Of a stretch of 64,000 bases of DNA, positions 8,840 through 17,182 are shown one piece after another. The first letter of the stretch is position 1. Every line of letters begins with the position of its first letter. The DNA comes from CADEFQ01 sp050249415 (GTDB taxonomy: Bacteria; Pseudomonadota; Gammaproteobacteria; Steroidobacterales; Steroidobacteraceae). The DNA lies in assembly GCA_050249415.1 (NCBI GenBank), contig JBFWQO010000010.1, positions 130,014 through 194,013 of the forward strand, written 5' to 3'. The notes beneath the pieces are model-generated. The model was not told the DNA's origin. It made no database searches and worked only from the letters and a program-made list of their open reading frames with translations. The position numbers and the translations under genes were made by a program.

Positions 8840-10372
8840 GTGCGCCACTTCCCCCTGTTCCTCGACCTCCTCGACCGCGACGTCCTCGTCGTGGGCGGGG
8901 GTACAGTGGCGCTGCGCAAGATCGAGGCGCTGCGCTCGGCGCGCGCACGCGTCACCGTCATCGCACCGAGGATCCACGAAGAGTTGCGAGCGCTTGCGGC
9001 CCGCGGCGGCGTCGCACTCGTCGAGCGGCCCTTCGCGTCGAGCGACCTCGGCACGCGCGACCCCGGTACGGACAATCCCGATGCGGGCGAGTGCAACACA
9101 CCCGGTCTCCCGCGCCCATGGCTCGTCGTCGCCGCGACGAACGTTCGCACGGTCAATGCCGAGGTGGCGCGTGCCGCCGAGAGCGCGCGCATCGCCTGCA
9201 ATGTCGTCGACGACCGCGAACTGTCGAGCTGCCTGATGCCGGCGATCATCGACCGCTCACCCGTGCAGATTGCCGTCTCGACGGGGGGCGCTTCGCCGGT
9301 GCTCGCGCGGCTCATCCGCGAGCGGCTCGAGGCGCTGCTCGACGAATCGCTCGGCGCCCTCGCCGATTTCGCCGGGCGCTGGCGGACCGCTGCGCGCAGC
9401 GTGCTCGGGAGCGCGGGCGCTCGCCGCCGGTATTTCTCCTGGTTGCTCACCGGTCCCGCTGCGGCCGCCATCCGCGCCGGTCGCAGCGCCGAGGCGGACC
9501 GCCTCGCCACGCGTGAGCTCGCGCGCCGCAAGGACCTCGCCGCCCGTGCGTCCGGCGACGGCGAGGCGCCACCGCCCATCGGGCACGTCTCGCTCGTCGG
9601 CGCCGGACCGGGCGACCCGGGCTTGCTCACGCTCAAGGGGCTGCGCGCACTGCAGGAGGCCGACGTCGTCATCCACGATCGGCTCGCTTCCGCCGAGGTG
9701 CTCGACCTCGCGCGACGCGACGCCGAGCGCATCGATGTCGGCAAGCGCCCCGGCACGGGCGATGGCCCGCGGCGCGGGACGACACAGGGCGAGATCAACG
9801 CGCTCCTCGTCGCGCACGCGCGACGCGGCCGGCGCGTCGTGCGCCTGAAAGGCGGCGATCCGTTCATCTTCGGACGCGGCGGCGAGGAGATCGACGCACT
9901 GCGCGCGGCAGGCGTCACCTTCGACGTCGTCCCCGGCATCACGGCCGCAATCGCCGCCGGCGCCCATGCGGCCATTCCGCTGACCGATCGGCGGCACGTA
10001 CACGCCGTGCGCCTGATCACCGGCAACGACCCCGCGGTGCTCGCAGCGTTCGATTTCTCCGACGTCGCGGCCGGGCGCGAAACGCTCGCGGTCTACATGG
10101 GCGTTGCACGGCTGCCGGCGCTGCGCGAACGGCTGCTGGCCGCAGGAGCACCGGCCACGCTGCCCGTGGCGCTCGTCGAGAACGCGAGCCGCATGGATCA
10201 GCGCGTGGTCGCGACCACGCTCGACGAACTCGCCCGCGCGGCGGAGGCGCACGATGTGGCGTCGCCCGCGATTGCGCTGGTAGGCTCGGTGACGGCCACC
10301 TTCGTGAATGTCGCGCAGCGCATCACCTGTCGGGATGCAGACCCGGTGGGACTCGCGCGCGCCGCTACCTGA
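8840..10372 (+). CDS. cysG: Siroheme synthase, trifunctional
   Basis: The 510-residue protein converts uroporphyrinogen III to siroheme. The N-terminal half is the precorrin-2 dehydrogenase/ferrochelatase (VLVVGGGTVALRK, MPAIIDRSPVQIAVSTGGASPVLARL). The C-terminal half is the SAM uroporphyrin-III methyltransferase (VGAGPGDPGLLTLKG, RLKGGDPFIFGRGGEE, VPGITAA). The GTG at 8840 matches the usual CysG N-terminus (RHFPLFLDLL) and lies 7 bases after the hemA stop. An unusual insert rich in Gly, Pro, Asp and Thr, starting DLGTRDPGTDNPDAGE, lies near residues 70-95 of the first domain. It closes the operon and supplies the CysI cofactor. Confidence 0.93.
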   Translation: MRHFPLFLDLLDRDVLVVGGGTVALRKIEALRSARARVTVIAPRIHEELRALAARGGVALVERPFASSDLGTRDPGTDNPDAGECNTPGLPRPWLVVAATNVRTVNAEVARAAESARIACNVVDDRELSSCLMPAIIDRSPVQIAVSTGGASPVLARLIRERLEALLDESLGALADFAGRWRTAARSVLGSAGARRRYFSWLLTGPAAAAIRAGRSAEADRLATRELARRKDLAARASGDGEAPPPIGHVSLVGAGPGDPGLLTLKGLRALQEADVVIHDRLASAEVLDLARRDAERIDVGKRPGTGDGPRRGTTQGEINALLVAHARRGRRVVRLKGGDPFIFGRGGEEIDALRAAGVTFDVVPGITAAIAAGAHAAIPLTDRRHVHAVRLITGNDPAVLAAFDFSDVAAGRETLAVYMGVARLPALRERLLAAGAPATLPVALVENASRMDQRVVATTLDELARAAEAHDVASPAIALVGSVTATFVNVAQRITCRDADPVGLARAAT

Positions 10373-10456
10373 GCGCGCGCGCGACCTCGGGCCGGCCGCG
10401 GCACGCATTGGCGTACCGTCACATTCGTTGAGAACTTCAACGATCGTGGGACGGCC

Positions 10457-10603
10457 ATGGCGATCGTCAGTTTCAGCGTTCCGGATGAAATCAAGACGCC
10501 GTTCGCCAAGGCCTTTGCCCACCGGAACAAGAGCGCGATCATCGCAGGGCCGATGCGCGACGCAGTTACCGAAGCGAGGCGCCGCGAGCGCCCGTTGCCG
10601 TAG
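10457..10603 (+). CDS. Small ribbon-helix-helix antitoxin-like protein, orphan
   Basis: A 48-residue protein, MAIVSFSVPDEIKTPFAKAF followed by NKSAIIAGPMRDAVTEARRR, resembles the RHH antitoxins that precede PIN-type toxins: an N-terminal beta strand, then the NKSAIIA helix. A purine-rich GTGGGA lies just before the ATG. No toxin gene follows; the next gene is convergent and encodes a lipoprotein. The C-terminus is short for the family, so it may be a remnant or a solitary regulator. Confidence 0.6.
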   Translation: MAIVSFSVPDEIKTPFAKAFAHRNKSAIIAGPMRDAVTEARRRERPLP

Positions 10604-10618
10604 TCTTTGACCGTGCGG

Positions 10619-11563
10619 CTAAACGGGGCAGAGAATCGCGAAACTGCCGGAATCGCGCGCATGGATCGTCCTGACCGCTTCCAGGCGACGGGCGATCACG
10701 CCGGTGGCGCCCTGCACCGCATGAACCCAGCGCACGATCTCGATACGATCACAGGCCTCGGCCGTGGAGGCGCGTACGAGTGTGGCGAGGGTCAAGGTGT
10801 GCTCGACTGATTCCCCGGTGACGACGCCGCTGCTCGCCAACACGGCGTTGCCGTAGTTGTTGTACACCGTGAATTGCCACAGGTACTCCGCGAGCTCCTT
10901 GACCACCGCAGCCGTGCGCACGGGCCCATTGAGCGTACCCCCCGGACCGTCCAGGATGCGGAGATCGGCGGTGGAGCGATCGAGATAGCTGCACCGGAAC
11001 ACGCGCTGTCGCTCCAGCCACTGCTCCGGGCCGGGCCGCTCGCGAACGAACTCGTAGAAGCGGTCGTTGGCATTCGTCTCCGTCAAAGGGGCGTACGCGG
11101 GCATGCGGGCCGCAACCTCTTCCGACCACGCCAGCGCTTCACTCCAGTCGTCCGTACAGAGTTCGTAGGCACGCGCGTCCGCTGCGGCAGGACCGATCGG
11201 CGCGATCATCGTGTTCTTGATGTGAGTCGTCGTGTAACTGCCGGTGATGGGAAGCACCGACTCCTGATAGAAACCTGGCGGCGTGCGGTCGCGGCCCTGG
11301 TAGATCCGGTCGGCGATCTCCTGGTCACCGGGGATGGCCCCGGCGCCGGGGGCCGACGCCTCGGGGCTGGGATCCGTGGCCACGGCGCCGGCACCGGTCC
11401 CGGAACCATCGACAGCCGCTGACGGCTCCGCCGAGCCCCCCCCGCCACACGCGCCGATCTGTGCCATGAGCGCGATCAGCAGTGCGAGCCACGTCAGCCT
11501 GTACGCTGCTGCCCGGCGTGACCCACTGCGATGCGTGACTTGCAAAATTGTGTTCATGGCCAT
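10619..11563 (-). CDS. Putative lipoprotein of unknown function
   Basis: About 314 residues. The N-terminus has a hydrophobic signal (LTWLALLIALMAQIGAC) ending in a lipobox-like IGAC followed by a Gly run, so it is probably lipid-anchored in the envelope. A Ser/Ala/Gly/Pro-rich linker follows, then a domain of roughly 220 residues with several cysteines that I do not recognise. Two ATGs (11563 and 11557) are possible and neither has a clear ribosome-binding site. It lies 32 bases downstream of the HDOD gene on the same strand and may be read with it. Confidence 0.7.
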   Translation of the reverse strand: MAMNTILQVTHRSGSRRAAAYRLTWLALLIALMAQIGACGGGGSAEPSAAVDGSGTGAGAVATDPSPEASAPGAGAIPGDQEIADRIYQGRDRTPPGFYQESVLPITGSYTTTHIKNTMIAPIGPAAADARAYELCTDDWSEALAWSEEVAARMPAYAPLTETNANDRFYEFVRERPGPEQWLERQRVFRCSYLDRSTADLRILDGPGGTLNGPVRTAAVVKELAEYLWQFTVYNNYGNAVLASSGVVTGESVEHTLTLATLVRASTAEACDRIEIVRWVHAVQGATGVIARRLEAVRTIHARDSGSFAILCPV

Positions 11564-11595
11564 CACGGAGGGAGGTTTACGGTGCGCAAGGCGCG

Positions 11596-12480
11596 TCAGT
11601 GGCCGAGTGCCTGCCGCAGGGCCGCGATCTCGCTGGCCGATTCCTCGATCACCCGCTCGAGGCGAGCGCGATCGAGTTCGAGGCGCGCCACGGCATGCAC
11701 GCCCTGCAGGTTGAGTTCGAGCGTATCGGGCCATTCATGGAACGAGGCCAGCAGGTCGCCGATGAGGAGCACGTCGGTGAGATCCGGCGGCCCTTCGTGC
11801 TCGCGGTTCACCTGGTCGTGCTCGTGCACCGCGCTCACGATCTCGTCCGACATGTCCCAGTTCTCGAGGATCGCCTTGGCGACATTCGTGTGCCAGTCGT
11901 CGACGATGCGGCCGTACGCCGCCGCATCGGCGAACAGCGCCGGGTAGTGCCGTGCGCGCGTCATGATGTACAGGCGGCCGATGCCGTGGAGCAGGCCAGC
12001 GAGCAGCGCGGTATCGGGGTTGATGCCGCCGTATTTCTTCGCGACGACATTCGACATCGCGGCGACCAGCGTGCTGCGGTTCCAGAGCTGGCGCAGCGGC
12101 TGCTCGAGGCCCTTCAGCTCGTCGGCGTGCGTCAACTGCGACATCGCGAACGACACCGCGGAGCTGCGCACGACATTGAAGCCGAGGCGCGTGACGGCCG
12201 TACGCAGGTCGTTGATCTGGCGGCCGGTCACGTTCATCGCCGCGGAATTCGACATCCGCAGCACCCAGGCAGCGAGTGCCGGCTCCGAACCGATCAGCCG
12301 CACGATCGTCTCCGGGCGCACGTCGTCGTCGGCGAGCGCGCGCTGCACGCGCACCGCCACGTCCGGAAAGCTCGGCAGTTCGATCCTGCCGCCTGAAAGT
12401 TCCCTGGCGAGTCCCTGCACGAATTCGAATGCGCCGCCCTCCGCTGCGGTGCCGCCTTGCTGTGTCGTCGCCGTGCTCAA
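11596..12480 (-). CDS. HDOD-domain protein (first of tandem pair)
   Basis: The 294-residue protein has an HDOD domain, a relative of HD phosphohydrolases found in signalling proteins (ELPSFPDVAVRVQRALAD, then IGSEPALAAWVLRMSNSA and ALLAGLLHGIGRLYI). No receiver or output domain is attached. The TTG start at 12480 is supported by GAGGAG 8 bases upstream, and the protein matches its neighbour collinearly from this point. Its place at the distal end of the flagellar locus, where relatives have CheW genes, suggests a role in motility signalling; that is inference. Confidence 0.85.
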   Translation of the reverse strand: MSTATTQQGGTAAEGGAFEFVQGLARELSGGRIELPSFPDVAVRVQRALADDDVRPETIVRLIGSEPALAAWVLRMSNSAAMNVTGRQINDLRTAVTRLGFNVVRSSAVSFAMSQLTHADELKGLEQPLRQLWNRSTLVAAMSNVVAKKYGGINPDTALLAGLLHGIGRLYIMTRARHYPALFADAAAYGRIVDDWHTNVAKAILENWDMSDEIVSAVHEHDQVNREHEGPPDLTDVLLIGDLLASFHEWPDTLELNLQGVHAVARLELDRARLERVIEESASEIAALRQALGH

Positions 12481-12506
12481 GTCAGTGCTCCTCTATGCAG
12501 CCAGTC

Positions 12507-13397
12507 TCAACAGCCGAGGACGCTGCGCAATGCCGCGATTTCGGCCTCCGATTCCTGGGTGATCGCCTCGTAGATTCCGGTCGTGAGGCCGAGCCTCGCG
12601 CAGGCCGGGCTCGTCGCAAGGGCGCTTTCGAGATCCTGCGGCGCATGCAGGTTGCGCTCGAGCAGCACCGCGGCACGCAGCACCTCGCGCAGGCCGGCCG
12701 GGCCGGCCGGCTCGCGCTCCGTGCGATGCAGGGCGCCGATCGCATCGACGATCGCCTCGGAGACACGCCAGCTCGTGAGCAGCGCCTGCGCGATATTGGC
12801 CTCCCACTCACTCTCGATGGCGAGGTAGGCATCCGTGTCGCCGGACAACCCGGGATGGTCGGCGGCGCGTGTCTGGATGTAGAGCGCGCCGACCGCATGC
12901 AGGAGCCCGGCGAGCAGCGCCGTATCCGCGTTCACCCGCGCGAGGCGCCGCGCAATGACGAAGCACAGCGTGGATACCGTGACGCTGCGCAACCACAGCG
13001 CCTGCAGCTGCGGTTCGATCGCCTGCAGCGCCGCGGCGGATTTCAGTTGCTTCACCGCGAACGAGATGGTCAGCGTGCGGACGAACTCGAGCCCGACGCG
13101 GGCGATGGCGGTGCGCAGTTCGAGCACGGGCTTGCCGCAGGGATTGAAGATCACCGAATTCGCGCACTGCACGATGCGTCCCGCCAGCACCGGCTCGGCG
13201 CCGACCGCGCGCACCACCCGCAGCGGCGTCACATCTTCGTCGGCGAGTACACGCTGCACCTGCGTCGCCACTTCCGGAAACCCCGGCAGTTCGACCCGCC
13301 CTCCGGCGAGCTCACGGGCGAGCGCCTGCGCGAGCGACAGGGCGAGGACGTCATGCGCAACGCCGACTGCTGCAGGCTGCGCTCCCGCTGTGTTCAC
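12507..13397 (-). CDS. HDOD-domain protein (second of tandem pair)
   Basis: A 296-residue paralog of the neighbouring HDOD protein (ELPGFPEVATQVQRVLADED, VGAEPVLAGRIVQCANS, ALLAGLLHAVGALYIQTRA). The two share the same layout, indicating tandem duplication. The GTG at 13397 is preferred over an upstream ATG because AGGTGG lies 6 bases before it and the N-terminus (NTAGAQ) then parallels that of the paralog (STATTQ). It follows the DUF2802 gene by 44 bases and is probably co-transcribed with it. Confidence 0.85.
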   Translation of the reverse strand: MNTAGAQPAAVGVAHDVLALSLAQALARELAGGRVELPGFPEVATQVQRVLADEDVTPLRVVRAVGAEPVLAGRIVQCANSVIFNPCGKPVLELRTAIARVGLEFVRTLTISFAVKQLKSAAALQAIEPQLQALWLRSVTVSTLCFVIARRLARVNADTALLAGLLHAVGALYIQTRAADHPGLSGDTDAYLAIESEWEANIAQALLTSWRVSEAIVDAIGALHRTEREPAGPAGLREVLRAAVLLERNLHAPQDLESALATSPACARLGLTTGIYEAITQESEAEIAALRSVLGC

Positions 13398-13441
13398 GAT
13401 AACCCACCTTTCCGGGCACTCCCGGCCCGGCATTCGCGTGG

Positions 13442-13852
13442 TTATCGGCGGCGCAGCGTGGAGCTTGAGGGACCGTGCAGCCGCACGGCGAGTTCGGCCT
13501 CATGGCGGCTCATGCCGCAGGTGGACATCAGTTCTTCGCGGCCCGCGCCGCTGCGCGCGAGGCGCAGCGCGATATCGTAATTCTGCGTGGCCGGCGCGGG
13601 GGCCACGGGCGCCCTGGGCACGGGTGCCTCGCGGGTGCGCAGGGCGTCGATGACGGCGATACCGCCCGCGAGCGACACCGACACGTCGCGCAGCTCCCCG
13701 AGCGTCAGGTCCATCTGCTCGAACAGCCGCTGCACATCGCGCCGCGTCGCCTCGCGCAGGCGGGCGAGATTGATCGCCTGCAGGCCAACTGCGAGACCGA
13801 GCACGGCGATCGTGCCGGCCATGCCCCAGAACACATAGTCGAAAAGTATCAT
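13442..13852 (-). CDS. DUF2802-family protein
   Basis: The 136-residue protein has one N-terminal membrane helix (FDYVFWGMAGTIAVLGLAVGL), a coiled-coil-like middle, and a conserved C-terminal helix-turn-helix-like segment (IALRLARSGAGREELMSTCG then SRHEAELAVRLHG). It matches the DUF2802 gene that ends the motility region in pseudomonads, where it follows two cheW genes; no cheW is present here. GAGGA lies 3 bases before the ATG. Function is unknown. Confidence 0.75.
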   Translation of the reverse strand: MILFDYVFWGMAGTIAVLGLAVGLQAINLARLREATRRDVQRLFEQMDLTLGELRDVSVSLAGGIAVIDALRTREAPVPRAPVAPAPATQNYDIALRLARSGAGREELMSTCGMSRHEAELAVRLHGPSSSTLRRR

Positions 13853-13925
13853 TCGTCCTCTTCCTGTGACGCGGTTCGCACCGGCGTCAGCGTGCCGGCG
13901 CCTGTGCCGCCCTGTTCACGGACGA

Positions 13926-13941
13926 TGCAGGAGCCGTGCCA
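13926..13941 (-). promoter_or_regulatory. Sigma-54-type promoter for DUF2802-HDOD genes
   Basis: On the minus strand TGGCACGGCTCCTGCA has GG and GC spaced by 10 bases and fits the TGGCACG-N4-TTGCA consensus at all but one position. It lies 74 bases before the DUF2802 ATG, giving a leader of about 65 bases. Confidence 0.65.
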
Positions 13942-13954
13942 CCTGCCAGGTCGA

Positions 13955-14827
13955 TCAGCGCGTACCGGCGAGCGGCGGCGGGGCCGGCACGCCGGTCACG
14001 ACGAGAAGTACGCGCCGGTTCATGTTGCGGCCGGCGGGGGTCGCGTTCGATTCGACGGGACGAAACTCACCGTATCCGAGCACCGCGAGGCGATCCGGGG
14101 CCACGCCGCGATTGGCGAGGATGTGCACGACCGTGGCCGCCCGCGCCGCCGAAAGCTCCCAGTTCGAGGGGTAGCCCCGGGTACGGATCGGCACATTGTC
14201 GGTGTGGCCCTCGACGCGTACCGCATTCGGAAACGGTGCCAGCGCGTCCGCCAGCCGCTCGATGATCGATCGCGCGTGCTGCGACGGTGTCGCCGATGCG
14301 CTCTCGAACAGGATATCGGTGCGGATCTCGACTTCGACGCGGTCCGCGAGGCGGCGCACGATGACCTGCTTGCCCTCGACGAGGTCCTTCATGGCCCGTT
14401 CGACGTCGTCGGCCACCCTGCCGAGCAGTCGCTCCGCTTCCGCGGCGGCCGCATCGGGCAGTTGCTGCCCCAGCTTCGCGCCGGCGCGCGGCCCGTTGAA
14501 ACGGGGCCGGTCGTCCGCGATCGGCACCACCTCGAGCATCTGCCGCGGCTGCCCCTCGAGCGTCTGCTGGGCGACGATCGACATCTTGAGGTCCGCGCCC
14601 GAGCCGACCTGTTTCGATCCGACCTGCACCGGCTCGATGGTGCGCGGCGTGCCACGGAATGCCGCGACGAGCGAATCGGAGAGGATGCGGTACTTGCCCT
14701 CGTTCACCGAGGAAATCGCATACATCACGACGAAAAATGCGAGCAGCAGCGTGATCAGGTCGCCGTAGGGAATCGCCCACGCCTCGTGGTTCGCGTGGTC
14801 TTCGTGTTTTTTCCTGCGTCTGGCCAT
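13955..14827 (-). CDS. motD: Flagellar motor protein MotD
   Basis: The 290-residue stator protein has a positively charged N-terminus, one membrane helix beginning with the proton-path region (AIPYGDLITLLLAFFVVMYA), and a C-terminal OmpA-like peptidoglycan-binding domain (FESASATPSQHARSIIERLA, VEGHTDNVPI, NWELSAARAATVV, NMNRRV). The critical aspartate is in YGDL. It is encoded 4 bases after motC, with which it should form the stator. Gene order supports MotD over the MotB of the second stator system. Confidence 0.9.
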   Translation of the reverse strand: MARRRKKHEDHANHEAWAIPYGDLITLLLAFFVVMYAISSVNEGKYRILSDSLVAAFRGTPRTIEPVQVGSKQVGSGADLKMSIVAQQTLEGQPRQMLEVVPIADDRPRFNGPRAGAKLGQQLPDAAAAEAERLLGRVADDVERAMKDLVEGKQVIVRRLADRVEVEIRTDILFESASATPSQHARSIIERLADALAPFPNAVRVEGHTDNVPIRTRGYPSNWELSAARAATVVHILANRGVAPDRLAVLGYGEFRPVESNATPAGRNMNRRVLLVVTGVPAPPPLAGTR

Positions 14828-14831
14828 GGAC

Positions 14832-15575
14832 TCAACCGTGCATGAAACTCTGCAGGCGCGCCTCGATCGCGCGCGGGTTTTCGCCCTGCGCGATGCCGAT
14901 CAGCCCCTCGATGATCATTTCGCGCACTTGCGCCTGCGCGGCGATCGCGCTCTTCAGTTTCGAGGCCATCGGCAGGAACACGAGGTTCGCGAGCCCGATG
15001 CCGTAGATCGTGGCCGTGAACGCCGCGGCGATGCCGTGGCCGAGCTTGCTCGGATCGGCCAGGTTCTGCATGACCGCCATGAGCCCGAGCACGGCGCCGA
15101 TGATGCCGAGCGTGGGCGAGTAGATGCCCATTCCCTCGAACACCTTGGCTCCCGCCGTGTCCGCGTGCTCGCGCGACGACAGCTCGACTTCCATGGTGCC
15201 GCGCAGCGCATCCGGCTCGCTGCCGTCGACCACGAGCTGCAGGCCCTTCTTCACGAACGGGTCGGATTCCTTCTCGATCTGCGGTTCGAGGCCGAGCAGC
15301 CCCTGCTTGCGCGCGATGTTGCTCCACTCGACGATCTTGCCGATCATCGCGTGGGCGTCGAGCTTCGGCGGAGTGAATACCCAGCCCGAGATGCGCAGCG
15401 CGTGCTTGAACACGGGCAGCGAGGTCTGCACGAAGATCGCGGCGAAGGTGCCGACCACCACGATCATGAACGCCGCCGAAGACGCCAGCGCCGCGATGCC
15501 CGCACCCTTGAGCACGGCGCCGACGATGATCGCGACGACTGCGAGCGCGAAGCCTGTCAGTGAGAGTATGTCCAT
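14832..15575 (-). CDS. motC: Flagellar motor protein MotC
   Basis: A 247-residue MotA-family proton-channel subunit with the expected four membrane segments and cytoplasmic loop (MGIYSPTLGIIGAVLGLMAV, then AAAFTATIYGIGLANLVFLP). It pairs with MotD to drive the rotor. In relatives cheY, cheZ, cheA and cheB lie between fliA and motC. Here the motC ATG is about 20 bases after the fliA stop, so those genes are missing. Confidence 0.92.
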   Translation of the reverse strand: MDILSLTGFALAVVAIIVGAVLKGAGIAALASSAAFMIVVVGTFAAIFVQTSLPVFKHALRISGWVFTPPKLDAHAMIGKIVEWSNIARKQGLLGLEPQIEKESDPFVKKGLQLVVDGSEPDALRGTMEVELSSREHADTAGAKVFEGMGIYSPTLGIIGAVLGLMAVMQNLADPSKLGHGIAAAFTATIYGIGLANLVFLPMASKLKSAIAAQAQVREMIIEGLIGIAQGENPRAIEARLQSFMHG

Positions 15576-15596
15576 CCGGGTCGCTTCGGCCGCGGG

Positions 15597-16316
15597 TCAC
15601 TCGCCCGCGACGGTGCGCCAGTCGCCGAGGCGGGCCCGCAGGCGCGTGAGGGCCTGGCCGTGCAACTGGCAGACGCGGGATTCGCTCACGCCCAGCACGA
15701 GGCCGATCTCCTTCAGGTTCAGTTCATCGTTGTAGTACAGCGACATCACCATTTTTTCCCTCTCCGGCAGGCCATCGATCGCCGCCGCGAGCGCCCTCGT
15801 GAAATCCTCGCCCGCCACGTCGCGGAACGGGTCCAGTCCCGGGTCCACCGCACGCACGGCCGTCACGTCGTCGAGTCCGGCGATCCGGCAGGTGGCGGCG
15901 TCCTGCACGATCGCGTGGTACTCGTCGAGCGACACCTGCATGCGTGCCGCGACTTCCGTATCGCGCGCCTCCCGTCCGAGCTCGTTCTCGAGCGCGCGCA
16001 CCGCCACTTCCACGTCCCGCGACCGCCGATGCACCGAGCGCGGCGCCCAGTCGAGCTTGCGCAGCGCATCGAGCATCGCCCCGCGTATGCGGATACCCGC
16101 ATAGGTCTCGAAACTCGCGCCGCGATCCGCCGCGAAGTTCGCCGCGGCCTCGAGCAGGCCGAGCATGCCGGCCTGGATCAGGTCGTCCACCTCCACCGAC
16201 GGCGGCAGCCGCCCCGCCAGGTGGTACGCGATGCGCTTGACCAGTTCGGCGTGTCGCGCGACGAGCGCGTCGGCTTCGCCGCGCGCCGCCTGCGTCGCAT
16301 AGGCGCGTGCCACCAT
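15597..16316 (-). CDS. fliA: Flagellar sigma factor sigma-28
   Basis: The 239-residue sigma factor transcribes late flagellar genes. Region 2 is VDDLIQAGMLGLLEAAANF with FETYAGIRIRGAMLDALR, and region 4 is LPEREKMVMSLYYNDELNLK with SESRVCQLHGQALTRLR. The ATG at 16316 overlaps the fleN stop as TGATG; the frame stays open upstream but the family N-terminus starts here. Its expected targets, the fliC and flgM promoters, carry recognisable sigma-28 sites in this window, and its anti-sigma factor FlgM is encoded at 49882. Confidence 0.94.
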   Translation of the reverse strand: MVARAYATQAARGEADALVARHAELVKRIAYHLAGRLPPSVEVDDLIQAGMLGLLEAAANFAADRGASFETYAGIRIRGAMLDALRKLDWAPRSVHRRSRDVEVAVRALENELGREARDTEVAARMQVSLDEYHAIVQDAATCRIAGLDDVTAVRAVDPGLDPFRDVAGEDFTRALAAAIDGLPEREKMVMSLYYNDELNLKEIGLVLGVSESRVCQLHGQALTRLRARLGDWRTVAGE

Positions 16317-17182
16317 CAGCGCACGACCCGGAGGGTCGCCTCCCGGCGTGCCACGAGCCGCTCGACGAAAAACTCGACATTGCCCCGCGGTGCCTCCGGT
16401 ACCGGCCACTTATCGACCGCGGCCGCCAGGTTCTTGAATGCGAGTGCCGAGGGGCTCGAAGGCCAGGCGTCGAAAACCGTGCGCTGCGCACGAATGGCCC
16501 GCTTCATGCACGGATCGTCGGGGATTTCGCCCGCGTACTCGAGCACGACGTCGAGGAACCGCGAGGTCACCCGCTCGAGGGTGCGAAAGAGCGCCGCGCC
16601 CGCACCGCGCTGGCGCACCATGTTCGCGAGCACGCGAAACCGGCGCACGCCATGGCTGCGACTCAGTACCTTGACGAGCGCGTACGCATCGGTCATCGAC
16701 GCGGGCTCGTCGCACACGACGACGAGCACCTGCTGTGCCGCCTGCGAGAACTGCAGCACGCCGTGCGCGAGTCCGGCGGGCGTGTCGACGATCAGTGCAT
16801 CGAGCCGTGTCGCGAGGGCGCTGAATCCCTGCACCAGCCCGAGATGCTCGCGCACGCCGAGGCTCGCGAGCGCGGCGACCCCCGAGGCGCCCGGCACCAC
16901 GCGAAACCCCTGGGGAGCCTCGAGGATCACCTCCTCGAGCGAGCGCTCGCCGGCGATCACGTGCGCCATCGTGTACTTCGGCGACAGGCCAAGGAACACA
17001 TCGACATTGGCGAGCCCGAGGTCGCCGTCGAACAGGATCACGCGCCGGCCGGCCGCCGCGAGTGCCGTCGCGAGATGGACCGACACGCTCGTCTTGCCCA
17101 CGCCGCCCTTGCCGCCCGTCACGGCAACGACCTGGACGGGCCCCGTCGTGGCACGCATCTGCAGCCGTTCAGGCGAGCGCAT
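16316..17182 (-). CDS. fleN: Flagellar number regulator, MinD/ParA-like ATPase
   Basis: The 288-residue ATPase (also called FlhG) limits flagellar number and restrains FleQ in pseudomonads. The deviant Walker A is AVTGGKGGVGKTSVSVHLA, followed by LFDGDLGLANVDVFLGLSPK and LDALIVDTPAG. The GTPase FlhF is encoded just upstream with a 14-base overlap. A second ATG at 17158 is possible. It remains present although the FleQ-like activator here lacks the N-terminal FleQ domain. Confidence 0.92.
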   Translation of the reverse strand: MRSPERLQMRATTGPVQVVAVTGGKGGVGKTSVSVHLATALAAAGRRVILFDGDLGLANVDVFLGLSPKYTMAHVIAGERSLEEVILEAPQGFRVVPGASGVAALASLGVREHLGLVQGFSALATRLDALIVDTPAGLAHGVLQFSQAAQQVLVVVCDEPASMTDAYALVKVLSRSHGVRRFRVLANMVRQRGAGAALFRTLERVTSRFLDVVLEYAGEIPDDPCMKRAIRAQRTVFDAWPSSPSALAFKNLAAAVDKWPVPEAPRGNVEFFVERLVARREATLRVVR

